64,000 nucleotides of DNA from Neofusicoccum parvum (GCA_020912385.1 CP087212.1:2294001-2358000), one strand, 5' to 3'. Positions 21,500-33,696 are shown, counted from the first letter of the stretch. A program made the numbers and translations. The notes: generated from the sequence alone by a model not told the origin.

Positions 21500-23398
21500 A
21501 CGTTCAGCGAGTCGTTGACCCTGGAGTCAATAAAACCCAACCTATCCTGTCCTGGTCCACGGTTCGATGACGAAGGGGCGCACCGACGCAGCAGTAGCAA
21601 TAGCAGTAGCAAGCAAAAGCGTAAACGGACCCACACCACCACACCACCAGAGGCAAGGTTCCTGACCGACAGTTCCGCTGTGGCTGGCGGGCCCAAACAT
21701 TAGGGGTGCAATGACCTCCGAGAAAGCGTGGTAGGGCTGAACCAAGCTCCAGGTCAAGCGCAGGTAAGCACCACCGAATCAAAAAGCTCCTACCCTTGGG
21801 CGCACACGGCCGCGCCCATCGGGTCGTCCGCGTCTCCCCATTCGAGGGCTTCTCTCGAGAAGTAAAATGAAACGAAACGAAAAGAGAGCCACACTGCCAC
21901 CCTACCGAAACACCGGCCACGGCGTCGGCCCCGGCTGTCCCGTTTTCCCTTCCCAGTAATTTCACCCAGCAGGCACCCTTCGCGGTCTCGAGTAGACAGC
22001 TGCCCTATCCAATGCCTATTGCTCTTGCCAGCAGCCGTTGCCAACAGTGCTGCAGCCGGGCCGTTGCGGCTTCGGGAGTCAAATGTCTTGCTGCGCAGGA
22101 CGCGCGCCACGGGTGCACAGCCTGCAGCGCAATCACATGCTGACGTTCCTTCAATGAACCGTGGCAGAAGCCCCTCGGCACTAAAACACACAATTGAGAA
22201 ACACGAGCTGAATGACGATGACAATGAGCTCGAAACAACCGAGACGACAGCAGCAAGCAAGAACCCGCCACTAAGCTTCCGGCAGCTCCCGGCAGGGTTG
22301 CTTGATGACTCGATGGTCTGGTCGCCGTGCATACGAGAGATGAATAGGGGAGACTTTTGTGGCAGCAGGGGAGAGAGGGAGAAGAGAATATGTTGAGGAG
22401 GAGTGCAGACAGCGGGCAGTTGTGCGTCCTCAGAGCTGATTTCGTTTCTACATGCGGTGGATTACGTGCAGCGAGATGCGCGTTGGTTGGTCTAGATCGT
22501 GGAGAAGCGACCAGGGTGGGCAGGACGTTGAGCCAATCAGAGATTCTGGGACCGGCTTGTCGCAGTGATGCGCCTAGGTACCACAGAGTACAAGCTGGCT
22601 TTTGTACATAGGTAGGATGTCAGAACCGGTGCAGAGCTGAGGTACTCTTACTTGACGAGTCGGTCCACTTTTCCGGAAGCATTTCTTGTGTTTTGGAATG
22701 CATATAATAAAATGCGCGGGGCTTTGCATCTTTTGATGACCTGCTGCTGCGGCGGATTGACAACGGCTGGATGGCGTCAGTGCAAGGAGATAGAGATGGC
22801 TCCCGAAACGATCGCCGAAAATCCAGTGCGCTCTGGCTGACAATCTGACACGCTGGAACGACGGTGGGAGGGCCTAATGTTTAACATGTCTTGCTAACAG
22901 GGGCGCCAGAGGAATGTGAACGGTTCATTTTACTCACATCACCAACGTCCAAATATGGAACAGGGTGAAAGCTTGATCCTTGTTCTCCCCGCACTTCCAA
23001 TCCGACAGCTAGGATCCTGGTAACATCAAAGTGGAGAGACACTCGCAGGTGACCTGAATCAAAAGTCAATTGTCGGAGTTGCGCGGGCACGCCGCGTGAG
23101 ATCTGCCCGCTCAATGCAATCACACACGACTCTGGCTCTCGATCGTGGCTACTCCATACTCCATTTCAATTGATTAAGTACAAGTGCTTGAGAGACCCAT
23201 GTGAGTAGGGTGTCGACGGAAACAGAATAAAACAATATTGTAACAACGGAGCCAATTTTCATGCCTTGAATGCTTTCCCCCACTTCCCGCGTGACCCCTG
23301 TCATCCACTTACTTCATCACTTTACACAATTGACAGCACGCGTACAGGTTACCGTAACGCGCAGCTTCCGGTTATGCTGTTTGTCGGTTTGAGCGAAT
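21500..23398. other. Intergenic
   Basis: 1.9 kb with no supported gene. A CAG-like run (about 21592-21620, AGCAGTAGCAATAGCAGTAG) is the only repeat noticed. Confidence 0.5.
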
Positions 23399-24551
23399 TT
23401 ACGCACCCTCGTCATCGTCACCGATGCGAATGGAACCCTCGTTGGTCAACCCATGGGCCCAGTAGCCTCCAACCTCCACATTGGTCTCGGGGAGCTTGGC
23501 GTGGCTGAGCAGAAGCCAAATACCGAAGACAGGCTTGGCCAGAATGTCGAGCACTGCATACGCAATGATCTCATCGTTGACCGAAGCCTTGCGGGAGCCG
23601 TCGGCAATTCCCCAGACGCTACATCATATCAGCGTTGAAACGGTCACGGTAGCGGGTAGGTTGAACTTACATCGGGTAGGCGGTCCAGAGAATAAGGGTG
23701 AAGAGAGCAATGGATCCGAAAAGCTTGCTGACCTTGCTTCCCCTCGCAAAGGCCTTGGCGCGGCCATGGAGAGCAAGGTGCCAGACGACGACAAGGTAGG
23801 CAATGCAGGCAATGGCATACCAGCCCCACTTCTGGGGGGTGCCCTCAGAGCCGAAAGCCGCGAAAAGACCGGTGAGGATCATGATCTCGTCGGCAACAAT
23901 GGCAATTAGAGTGTGGGCACCGTCAACGCCAGCCAGTAGGCAGAGGTCGAGAAGCAACAGGGGAGTGGTCAAGCTCCAGTCGACATAGCGTGCCCAGTAC
24001 ACTTGGCGGTAGACATCGTGGTAGGTGTCGGGAACGTGGCTGTGCGACTCCCTGACCTGGACATGGTGGTAAGACACACCGTGGCCGCTGGCCATGGCGA
24101 AGTACGAGAGCGCAGCAATGGTGGTGATCAGAGTGGTCACGACGTGGTAGAGACGGCGGTTCTGCCATTGATCAGCCTTGGCCATGGTACGATGCTCAAT
24201 GAGCTCCACTTACCACCGGAACAGACCAAGACAGTCCGGTGAAGACGATGGTGGCAATCAGCATGACGACGAAGACGACCCAGAGCGTCCGCTGGCCAGC
24301 TTCTCCCGCATTCTGGTAGTGAGCCGGGTCGGCTGAGACGTGGTCAGCAGAAGTAATGGCCAGGCGTCTGGAGATACGTACGGATGATGGTAGGAACAGG
24401 GTCGATGGGAGAGGCGGTCGACGTGCTGGGAAACAGGTCAGTGTCATGAGAGCGCGGCTGAGCCCACGGCAGGGGAGCCCGTTTACCTCGTGGGAACGAG
24501 CAGCGACGAAGTCTTCATCAGCATCTCGGCGGCCTGCTCGGGATGGATCAT
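23399..24551 (-). CDS. Microbial (type I) rhodopsin, proton-pump type
   Basis: Five exons (24551-24487, 24425-24382, 24332-24214, 24161-23671, 23618-23399) give 312 residues; introns are 61, 49, 52 and 52 bp. It is a seven-helix retinal protein of the fungal LR/CarO group. Key residues by alignment to bacteriorhodopsin: D137 (Asp85, counterion), T141 (Thr89), D148 (Asp96, proton donor) in RYVDWSLTTPLLLLDL; D264 (Asp212); K268 (Lys216, Schiff base) in LDILAKPVFG. The intact D-T-D set predicts an outward light-driven proton pump in the plasma membrane, unlike sensory or Asp96-lacking opsins. N-terminal 35 residues are polar and extracellular. The third intron (24213-24162) removes an alternative in-frame ATG region. 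No carotenoid-pathway genes (carRA, carB, carX) lie next to it in this window. Confidence 0.95.
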
Positions 24552-25612
24552 GATGGCAGATTCTTGGTCGGTGTTCAGCTGGGGAATTGGACGAAGAGAC
24601 TGTGGAGAGGAGAAAGCGGAGAAGAAGAGCAGCAGGCAGCAGATGTACCTCGAGCTTGTCCTGGCTCCAGCCGCCCCGCGCCAGAAACATAGTACTCTAC
24701 GTCATTCCGGACTAGCGCCACAGCTCCAGACGAGCCAGACGGCAGGCGCACGACCCATCGGCCGATCAGTGGCTACCCTGTCCTCTCTTTCTCATCGCTG
24801 CTGCCACGCGCAATCAACAATCCCATCCCGAGCGCTCTCGCGCTTGCCTCGTTTGGCCCGTCGCGGCGCCCCCGCTGCAGCAAGCGCTGGCCGTGGCATC
24901 GAGAACAAGGCTTTCCAACCGCGCCGCCGCTCAGGTGACGGCCCATGCCTGGCCAGAGCCCCAGCCTCCCGCGGCGACTGCCTGCCCTGATCGTGGAATG
25001 CAGATGTCATCCTCGACATCGCGACGGCGCAAGCTCGTTTCGGGGGTCGTGGCCTGGCAACGCCGCATCACGGCCCCGCTAACCTGCGCATGCTGCGCCC
25101 GCGGCTAAGCGCATCAGCGCATCTTGCCTCGGATTGCATGGTGGTGGCGCCAACGTCAGGTGGTCGACGCTTCCGGCAACGGTCGCAACGTTCGCAACGT
25201 TTGCTGGGGTGGGTTCGGCGGACAATGGAGATGCAAAGACGAGAAGCAGTCGCCGGCTCGATGTTTGGGGTGTCGCAGATAAGTAGTCGTCGTGCCAGGC
25301 AGCGCTTTGCCCTTTCTGGACGCCTCTTATCATCGGGCCTGCTTTGCAGACGCCTCGCGCGTGACAGCGTCGAACCTTGCCTGCGAGTCAGATGGCGGAT
25401 AAGCCAGCTCAACACCAGCCTTCGGCTGCTCATTGTTGTGTCCTCCGCAAACGTCGACGGTGTCGCAAAACGCGCAGCAGCAGGACGTGTCACAAGCGAG
25501 GGGTTGGGGCACGCAGCAGTGGCAGCAGCATGCGAAAGCGCAGTAAGTTCTCGAGCGAGTGCTTCAACTTTATATCTGGGCTGCAACAGCTGGAGAAAAG
25601 ACACCACGCCTG
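24552..25612. other. Intergenic, rhodopsin promoter side
   Basis: About 1.06 kb. A minus-strand open frame (25616-25068) begins by overlapping the stop of the next gene (ATGA) but is arginine-rich low complexity and is not accepted as a gene. Confidence 0.45.
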
Positions 25613-26596
25613 TCATGAAACTTCACAGAAGCGCAGTAGGCCCGTCAAGGTTGTCGCGTCGCGCCCCATGCCGTCCGCACGAGCCATGCGCGACCTGCAC
25701 AGTCGCTCCAACCAGGCCAGCTCAGCCTCAAGCGCCTCCTGCGTCTTCCTTGCTTCGTGTCTTTGGTCCCCCGGAGTGCCTAACGTGTTCTCTTTTTCCT
25801 GGGACCAGAGCCTGGCTTTGACTCGGCCCAACTCCTTCTTGACTTTCCGCAGCCGGCAAGGCGGGGCATTGAGCCTCTGCCCTGCAATTTCCTGTTCCAT
25901 CTGTCGTATCCGAACGAGCGCCTGGAGGATGTCGTGTTCTGCTTTGAGCAGTCGTTGAAGGGACTCCAGCTTTGCGACCCGGACTTCTTGCTCTGCCTCT
26001 TCTATTCTCCGGAGCGAGCCCGCCTTCGCATCCGTGATCTCCCGCTCCGCCTCCTCGATTCGCTGGAGGTAGTCCGTCGTTGCCTCTTCCAGCCCCGAGT
26101 TCAGCGATCTGGAAGCCGTGTCGATCGTGTGAAGGGACTCGAGCAAATCCTCTGCTACCTGGGTCGCACACACACGTCAGCCTTAGCTGCTGCCAGGGTT
26201 CCGCCCTGCCCGTGATTCCAGGTGAGCCTCTACCGTCGGCTTTTGCCCCTCCTCCAACTCGCTGGCTGCCTCGGGATTTCTCCGGATGCCTATTGCAGTC
26301 GAAGCCCAAATCGCCACTGCCACGTTGGGCGCGGCTTCCCGGAACCATCCCCGGGGATGACAGTGGAATGGTAAACTTACCTCCCGCGTCGTGGAGTGCA
26401 GGACGTTGAGGTCTTTCAGCACCGGCTCGTCCATGCTCTTGATTGTCTTCAGTTCTCGAAAGTCAACATCGAGGCCGTTGCAGTCGTCTTGCATGATGCT
26501 AAACATGTTCGGTGGATAGGTCACTCGTTTGTCGCCCCAGATTCCCATCGTGAGGTTGTGCATGGAAGGGTTGAAAAGAGCTGCGGACATTGGCAT
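25613..26596 (-). CDS. Coiled-coil protein with 18-residue repeats, function unknown
   Basis: Two exons (26596-26381 and 26158-25613) joined by a 222 bp intron (GTAAGT...CCCAG, phase 0) give 253 residues. The N-terminal 72 residues are globular-looking (GIWGDKRVTYPPNMFSIMQDD). The rest is a long charged helix with three tandem 18-residue units starting LQRIEEAEREITDAKAGS, LRRIEEAEQEVRVAKLES and LQRLLKAEHDILQALVRI, followed by more coiled coil up to the C-terminus. No other domain. The intron is inferred from open-frame continuity and good splice sites; a longer product reading into the intron would stop soon after. An in-frame ATG six bases inside the first could also be used. Confidence 0.6.
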
Positions 26597-26715
26597 TGAT
26601 AGGATGACGGTGTGTCTCTCGACAAAAGAGCAGAGGGCAATTGAAAAGATCAGCAGCGTGTGAAGAGGTGTTAAGCTAGGTGAATTGCTTCGGGATGCGG
26701 ACGTGCACGGGGTCT

Positions 26716-26721
26716 CTTATA
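26716..26721 (-). promoter_or_regulatory. TATA-like box of coiled-coil gene
   Basis: TATAAG on the minus strand about 120 bp before the ATG at 26596. Confidence 0.4.
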
Positions 26722-27293
26722 TGCGTACTTCGTCATCAGTCTCAACCGCTCGACCTCCAACCACCGCTGCGCTATCTCTCGATGCACTGCTTGGTTCGTG
26801 GGGAACGCGTCACTCCAAGCTTATCAGCCGCTCGTCTACCTCACCCTCTTTCCTGAGAGGCACCCTGCACGACACCATCGACAACACCCAACCGCTGTCT
26901 TGCAGCTGCAAACAGAACCGACTCAGGAACAGCCCAATCACAGCGACCCTTCTCTTCTTCCGCCCACCTTCGATCTTCCACACAGCTTCCCAAAGGAGTT
27001 GCCAGAGGCGTTTAGCCCGCATTTCAACGGCCCACAGCCAAGCGCGCTCAACACCAGATCGTCGCTGGCGGACGACACCGCCTCACTGAGCAAGTCAGAC
27101 CCGCAGCAAGCCAATCAACTTCCCTACCTATCGCTTGGGCCATATTCCTCCGCGTCGCAGGAGATCGCATCTGACGGAGACATTTCCTCGTGCGACGACG
27201 CTCGCGTCGAGCCGAGCCAGCTGCCAAACTCGGACGTCACACCGCACCCAACACCCCACGCAAACCCCACATCAGACTATCGGGCATTTCACC

Positions 27294-27977
27294 ATGCAGA
27301 TCCCGACCAACAACAAGAGCAACGAGAAAGTCGCCGAGAACAGTCAGGAGAAGCGTGACGCCAGTTCTCCGGATCGCGCCGTGTCACCGACCCCAAGCCT
27401 TCGTCCATGCGAGCATTGCGGAGAAGAGTACTGTACGGATGCGGTCGTTGCGACTGCTCAGCTGGCTCGGAGGTGCAAGCTGTCTGCGATTGCCATCTCT
27501 CACTCCACGCCTTCGACTCCCGCCAAGCCTCTCCGCAAGAAACGCAAGCTCGACTCGTTGGTGATGAAGGCCAAGGAGCAGGCTGGTAGGTTTGTGAATT
27601 CTATTCAATCTGAGACAGTAGATGTTAATATGCAGGTAGTTCCCGACTTTTGTCCGACGCATCTGCCGGCTGATATGGCGACGGGTCGCTCACCTGCTCG
27701 ACATGTGCCCTCCTCGCCGGAGAGGAAGGAAAGGACGGAGCACACTAGATCCGAGAGGACGACGAGGCTGCAGCTCGCAACTCCTGGCACCGAGTACATC
27801 TCCCGTGACTTTGCTCCGCAAGGCGACCCCTTTGTGTACTCGCCACCGCCTCCTGGTTCTCCTGATAAAAGGTCGCCAGAGCGCCGCAAGCTAGACGAAC
27901 TTCGCCAGGGTGTGCAGATCGTCTACAAGCGTCAACCCGCCCCGAAACCCTCGAGGCTGTCGTTTCTGAAGCGCTAA
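27294..27977 (+). CDS. Unknown protein with a Cys motif and basic nuclear-type signal
   Basis: Single exon, 227 residues from ATG at 27294 (context TCACCATGC); the frame is open upstream to 27135 but that part reads as low-complexity arginine-rich leader. Features: CEHCGEEYC (C39, C42, C47), which might bind a metal with help from C65-like residues; a basic cluster KPLRKKRKL (about residues 83-91) that could be a nuclear localisation signal; several SP sites (SSPERKE, GSPDKRSPERRK); and a basic C-terminus RLSFLKR. I do not recognise a family. An internal GT...AG pair (27586-27635) looks like an intron but its removal breaks the frame, so it is left in. Confidence 0.6.
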   Translation: MQIPTNNKSNEKVAENSQEKRDASSPDRAVSPTPSLRPCEHCGEEYCTDAVVATAQLARRCKLSAIAISHSTPSTPAKPLRKKRKLDSLVMKAKEQAGRFVNSIQSETVDVNMQVVPDFCPTHLPADMATGRSPARHVPSSPERKERTEHTRSERTTRLQLATPGTEYISRDFAPQGDPFVYSPPPPGSPDKRSPERRKLDELRQGVQIVYKRQPAPKPSRLSFLKR

Positions 27978-29786
27978 GGAGAGCACTTCTCAGTGGCTAG
28001 GATCATTCTGGTTTCTCATGGATGGGCGTTTTGGAGGCACGGTCCTGTTTTCCGCTGAAGATACCCCGACATGGCAGCACCTCCCATTTTATTCATCAGT
28101 TGCTGTCCTTCGCATACGGCACGGAGCTCTTGGTTCGGGAAATGACAGTCTTCTCATTCTTCTTCATCTTAGGGCGTATGCATGGCTGGGTAGTACTATA
28201 GCTGGTTCTGGGTTCGCGTGTTTCCTGCCGGGCATTGGGCGGACAAAGTTTCGTATTTAATAGTTAGCGTGTTTCCCCAACACGCGCGATGGTTCAACGG
28301 CAACGTATATGTGAGACCACTATGTAGCACATGCTCTCTGTTGTGGCCCGACAAAATCAGGTTATTAAAGCTAAATCCCGGAGCCCAAGCTCCGGTCGTA
28401 TAAAGCACCAGCTTCCCCGCTGAGGGACCAGAGCTTGGGCCGAAGCTTACGCCTGAGAATCGACTCTTATCTCTCCAGAAAGGCCAGATCCGGCTGCCAG
28501 CTTCCCTCTTGGCTTTAATGTCCTGCATGCTGTTGAACGCATATGCAGGTCATGTCTCCATCTGTAAGGTGACAGGCGGGTAGCGGCGTGGGCGGGACTT
28601 GGCACGAGGCTGGCGGCAGATTCAAGAACACAGACCTCGCACCCCGCCCGAGAGACGTCGCGACTTCAGCTCTTTGCGCCGCTGGCCGGGGAATCCATCT
28701 TCTGGACGACAGCACCGCAGGCCGGAACGGACGCGACGCGAATCGATGGCGCCATGCTTTTTCCATCTGGGCCGCACGACTCCGGCTAAGGCACACCGCG
28801 CAGGGCGCGACGCAACAACTCCACCCAGTCACGAGCGCGACATGGCCGCTTCGGGCAATGCCGGCCATGATTTCACGCGACCGCCGGCTGCCTGGCTTCT
28901 GCGCGCCGCCGTCGTATCCCAGCCATCAGAGTAGCGCGGGCTGTTCGCCCTATGCAGGTCTGGCAGGGCGATCAGCAAAATTCGCAGCTCCACCGCATGC
29001 GCGCGCAACGCCGCCCGGCGAGAGTGCGCGATTTCAGCCAGGTCTGAACAGTCTCCCGTTCCCATTGATTGCGGCACGGACTGACGGCTGCAGGCGCGGC
29101 GTCCTCACACCATGCTGTCCGACACGCGGAGCGGGCGCCACACGACACGGCGCAGGGGACAACACCACGGCGCAAACGAGCGACTTTGGAAGAAGCAAAA
29201 TCTGCTGACGCCAGCGATAGCCGAGCTAGCCGGACCTTGGCCGCCCGGCCCGTGCTGGCTATCAGGGTGGGCGCGGTTGTGTCAGCAGCAATACGACTGG
29301 TGAACGGCCTCACCGGCAGCCACAAACTCGTGCGCGGCAACCACAGCGCGCGGAGGGCGCTGCCGTGTCGCGAGTGACAGCGGCCCTCCTGTGAGACGTC
29401 GCGGCTCGACCTCATGTCAGGCGGCTGCGGCACTTGATTGTGGCAGGGCTTAAATAGGCGGGGCGTTCTTGCTCCTACCGCTAGACGGTGTGGGCCTGTT
29501 GTTTCGGTTAGCGTGAGGAAGACATCAAGGTGCTCAGGAAGATATTCACTGCCTCAGCCGCGTCCCAACGCCCTCCGCCCTCCTACTAAAGCCAAGCCGC
29601 TGCCGCGCCGACAACGAGCGATCAGACATTTCTTAGTCTGCGACCTTCGTTGACCGGCGACTCTGTCGAGACCCCCGTCTGCATCAGCGAGCCCCTCCTG
29701 TTGCCCAGATAGTCGCCCAACACCTTGTGATAGCGCCCTCGCCCGTCAGCCCGTTCCACCGAACGCAACTTCCCGCAGCTGCAACC
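27978..29786. other. Intergenic
   Basis: 1.8 kb without a supported gene. Holds the promoter of the zinc transporter; TTAAATA at 29450-29456 is a weak TATA candidate about 330 bp before its ATG. I saw no match to a zinc-response element. Confidence 0.45.
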
Positions 29787-31034
29787 ATGGCCACCATGGA
29801 AAACGCCCTCCACGTCGCACACCTCGTCCTGCGCCAGGAGACGACCGACGCCGCTGATGCCGCAGCGGACACTGCTCCCGCTTGCGACACTGGCAACGAA
29901 TTCGACGGAAGAATTGGCGTCAGAGTCTCCGCCATCTTCGTCATCTTGGTTGGCTCCCTGCTCGGTACGCAGTCACGTCACCCGTCAAGCCTTTTTTCCG
30001 GATGCTTACTTTCCACCAGGTGCTTGGTTCCCCGTCTTCGCGCGCCGCCATGCCGGCATGGGCGTGCCTGAGTGGGCCTTCTTCGTCGCCAAGTTCTTTG
30101 GATCCGGCGTGATCATCGCTACTGCCTTTATTCATGTACGTGGCTCGCCTGAACAGCCTTGGCATACCATCACTGACATGCTTCCCAGTTGCTCGGGCCC
30201 GCCGAGGAAGCCCTGAAGAACGAGTGCCTCACCGGCCCCATCACAGACTACAGCTGGGTCGAGGGCATCATCTTGATGACAATCTTCGTCCTCTTCTTCG
30301 TCGAGCTGATGGCTATGCGCTACGCCCACTGGGGTGAACATGACCATAGCCACGGTCACGATGTCGAGGGACACAGTCACGCTATGACTTCCACCAAGGA
30401 CATGGATGGACAGAAGAGCCCCGACACAGTTGAGCCCACTGCGTCTACTCCTGGACATGATCACCTCGGCCACAGCCGTGATCACACCGCGAACGAGGAG
30501 TTCAAGGCTGACTGGGAAGAGCAAGGCCTGGTACCTGAATCGTACTCTGCTCAGCTCACCGCTGTCTTCATCCTTGAGTTCGGCGTCATCTTCCACTCTA
30601 TTTTCATCGGTCTGACGCTCGCTGTCGCGGGTGAGGAGTTCAATACCCTCTACGTCGTCCTCGTCTTCCACCAGACCTTTGAGGGTCTCGGTCTCGGATC
30701 TCGCTTGTCTGCCGTCCCCTGGCCCAAGTCGAAACGCTGGACTCCCTACCTCCTCGCTCTTGGCTATGGCATCTCCACTCCCATCGCCATCGCCATCGGT
30801 CTCGGAGTCCGCACCAGCTACCCGCCTGAGGGTGCCACTACGCTCATCGTCAACGGCGTCTTCGACTCAATCTCCGCCGGTATCCTCATCTACACCGGTC
30901 TGGTCGAGCTGATGGCTCACGAGTTCATGTTCTCGCCCTCGATGTCCAAGGCGCCCATCAAGACCGTCCTATCCGCCTTCGTCCTCATGATGCTCGGCGC
31001 TGGACTGATGGCTCTGCTGGGCAAGTGGGCGTAA
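29787..31034 (+). CDS. ZIP-family zinc transporter
   Basis: Three exons (29787-29964, 30020-30135, 30189-31034), introns 55 and 53 bp, give 379 residues. It imports zinc across the plasma membrane (Zrt1/Zrt2/ZrfA-type). Eight helices are expected: helix 1 VSAIFVILVGSLLGAWFPV, helix 2 VPEWAFFVAKFFGSGVIIATAF, helix 3 WVEGIILMTIFVLFFVELM. A long His-rich cytoplasmic loop (HWGEHDHSHGHDVEGHSH and HDHLGHSRDH) follows; then helix 4 with the metal-site segment HSIFIGLTLAV and helix 5 with HQTFEGLGLGSRL. The start is the first of two close ATGs (ATGGCCACCATGG, both in good context, in frame). Splice junctions restore LLGAWFP and AFIHLLGPAEE. Family members are usually induced by zinc starvation. Confidence 0.95.
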
Positions 31035-32186
31035 GCCACAAGGAGAGAGAAGATCGATGCTTGTACGATATGCGGTTCTGGAGGGTTCGTGCTTTGCTTT
31101 TTTACACTGGGAAATCATACGGCGCTGGGTGTTCTACATGCGAAACTTTCAAAGATACCTAGAGCTGGTTGGGATACAAAAGGGTTCACGGCCGGGCTTT
31201 AATGCATATGGGAGGGATTCATTACTCAGCGATGCGGTCGCTTCATAGACTTCTGCTTCTTCATCTCCTTCATAGGCCCATACCCCCCGCTAATGAGTTA
31301 TGGATGGATACCACACCTGTTTTTCTTGTTGCTGCTTGGGAATCGGAAGAAATTGGCTTTTTTTCCCTCTTCTTTTCCTCATCTTCTCAGTTGACTGCTT
31401 TCTTCGCGTTATCTAGACTGCACAAAGCGAACAAAGACTCGATGGCAAACAATGAATATGAGAAATTGCTGTCTTCCCACGAATTTTGCTTCGTCTCATG
31501 TGCGCTCGAAACTCGCTTCGTCTGCTGGACTCCACAATTATCAGGCTCGGCGCCCATGGCTGCGGCGGCGTCGTTCCGTCACCACTACGTACAGCTGAGC
31601 TTGCAGGCGCGACCAATTGGTGTCGTCAAAGGCAGGCAGCTTTGTTGCGGTGGATGATTAAAATCCACACTTACGAAGGCTGAGAAGATGGGTGTTTAGT
31701 CGGTGTAGATGAGGTAGTTGGGTGGAGGAGTGATCAGGATATCCGGTTTGGAAGATTGAAGCGTTTGGCTCGATGTGGAAGTGTTCGTGGAAAAGAGGGG
31801 GCTTTCGTTCATGGTTGATACTCTCGGTGGCGGGAGGTCGCGATATCTATGCTTCAGGTCTTGCCATGCAGTTTTTGTGCGAGGTCCAGAGGAGGCTGAT
31901 TTGTGATGTTTGCTTATGCTCCACAGAAAGCAACCGCTCGGTTCTATTGCCACTGGAGACTCTTTTCAGAGAACATAATCATAGCATGATCCTCTTTTGT
32001 GTTTTTCCCTGCACAAGTGAAGTTCTGAACGACACTATCAAATGGAGAATCGGTAGTTGAGGTTGAGACTGCACTGGCAAACCGAGAACAATTGACGGGA
32101 GGTCTTAGATTCGAGAAAAAGATAGCGCCCACGACGCACCCATTCTTCCCAACAAACTCCATCTACACTGCCCCCGGGCCCTGATC
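31035..32186. other. Intergenic (convergent 3' regions)
   Basis: 1.15 kb between the convergent zinc transporter and maleylacetate reductase genes. No coding frame recognised. Confidence 0.5.
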
Positions 32187-33326
32187 TCACAACTCCCTCG
32201 CCTCCTCGCCCGCCCACGCCCTCCGGATCAACTCCCTGATCCCCTCCTTCTCGACAGGCCTCGGATTCCAATACGGATTGCTCACGGCGACCTCGGCGAC
32301 CTTATCGACATCCTCCTCCTTCATGCCGAAGTCGCGCAGCGCCCTCTTGACGCCCAGGCTCGCGAGCAGCACGTTCAGGCCCTTCACGGGGTCGCCATCG
32401 CTACCGGGCAGCGCGTCGGCCAGCCGCCGCAGCGTGTCGGCCGGCAGCGCGGGCGCGTTGTACGCCAGCGCGTGCGGCAGCACGATCGTGTGCGTCTCGG
32501 CGTGCGGCAGCCCGAGCGACCCGCCCAGCGCGTGGCACAGCTTGTGGTGCAGCGCCATGCCCACGCTGCCCAGGCACGTCCCGCACAGCCACGCGCCGTA
32601 CTGCGCTGAGCTGCGCGCCGCCGCGGAGGAGGGGGAGGCGGTGATGGTGGGGAGCGAGGTGGCGAGGGCGCGCACGCCTTCGAGCGCGAGGAGCGTGATG
32701 ATGGGGTTGGTGTTGCGCGCGTAGAGGGCTTCGACTGGGAGGGGAGGGGGTTAGTGTGGGGGGTGTGGTGGGGGTGGTGGGCGGCGCGTACCGGCGTGGG
32801 CGATGGCGTTGACGCCGCTGGTGGCGCTCAGGGCGGCCGGCAGCGTCATGGTCAGGTCGACGTCGTAGATGACGGTGCCGGGCAGGATCTTGGGGTCGGA
32901 GCGCGTGGTCTTGCGGCCGTCCGCCGTCTCGCCCAGGATCGGCGTCATCTCGCTGCCCGCGTACGTCGTCGGGATGCAGATGTGCGGCAGCCCGGTGCGG
33001 ATGGAGATGGCCTTGCCCAGCCCGATGGTGCTGCCGCCGCCGATGGACACCACGCTGTCGGCTTTCTTCTCCTGCGCGAAGGCGAGCGCGGTGTCCGTGA
33101 CGTTCGTCGGCGTGTGCATGGTCGCGTCGGTGAAGACGCCCGCGGCCGTGACGCCGGCGTCTGCCAGCGAGGCGCGGAGAGCCTCCGCCTGCGAGACCTG
33201 CTGCGGCGTGCTGAGGAGCAGCGGCGCGGAGAGGGACTGGCGCGAGAGCTCGGCGGGGAGCTTCTTCAGCGTGCCGGCGCCGAAGATGACTCGGCCCGGG
33301 TTGGCGTTGTACTCAAAGGGCTCCAT
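32187..33326 (-). CDS. Maleylacetate reductase (iron-type alcohol dehydrogenase superfamily)
   Basis: Two exons (33326-32792 and 32734-32187), intron 57 bp (GTACGC...CCCAG, with CTAAC branch site), give 360 residues. It reduces maleylacetate to 3-oxoadipate with NAD(P)H, the last dedicated step of hydroxyquinol/resorcinol breakdown in fungi. Dehydroquinate-synthase-like fold: GGGSTIGLGKA (about residues 96-106) binds the cofactor; IPTTYAGSEMTP is the substrate-side block; LHHKLCHALGG and LPHAETHTIVLPHALAYN are hallmark histidine-rich motifs of the family. Length is normal. The hydroxyquinol dioxygenase and phenol monooxygenase usually found beside it are not in the window. Confidence 0.93.
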
Positions 33327-33696
33327 GGATCAGATGGTGCGGGCGGGGCTAGTGGTGAGGGATTGGGTTTGACCATGGTGGAGATATGCGGGGTGGGTGG
33401 TGTTTTGTAGACGGTGGAGGTGGAGCAGTTTTCTTGCGGCGGATGGGGGGCTTGTCAGCATCTCGTAAGTAAGGCCGATGACGACGAGGGGCAGTGGTGT
33501 CGGGAGCGCATGTGGGGAAGCCTTTCCCGCAGGTCCCCGCCAGTGAGGGGCCACGCCGCCCTGTCTCGGCTGTCGTCTGCGGCTTCGCTCTTGCACCTCA
33601 CCTCGCCATCCACCACAATGCGTTGCAAAAGAGACGAAGGCACAAGATGGCGCCTCCTGCCATGGAACTGAGTGTTACAAGAAAAATATTTTCTGC
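33327..33696. other. Intergenic, maleylacetate reductase promoter side
   Basis: No gene recognised; GC-rich, then AT-rich toward the repeat copy C. Confidence 0.45.

Noticed and set aside
25068..25616. Minus-strand frame overlapping the previous stop by ATGA
   Set aside because: Overlapping start is not a eukaryotic signal, and the composition is arginine-rich without a family match.
27586..27635. Candidate 50 bp intron (GTAGGT...GCAG) in the Cys-motif gene
   Set aside because: Removing it puts a stop in frame soon after, while the unspliced frame continues to a sensible C-terminus.
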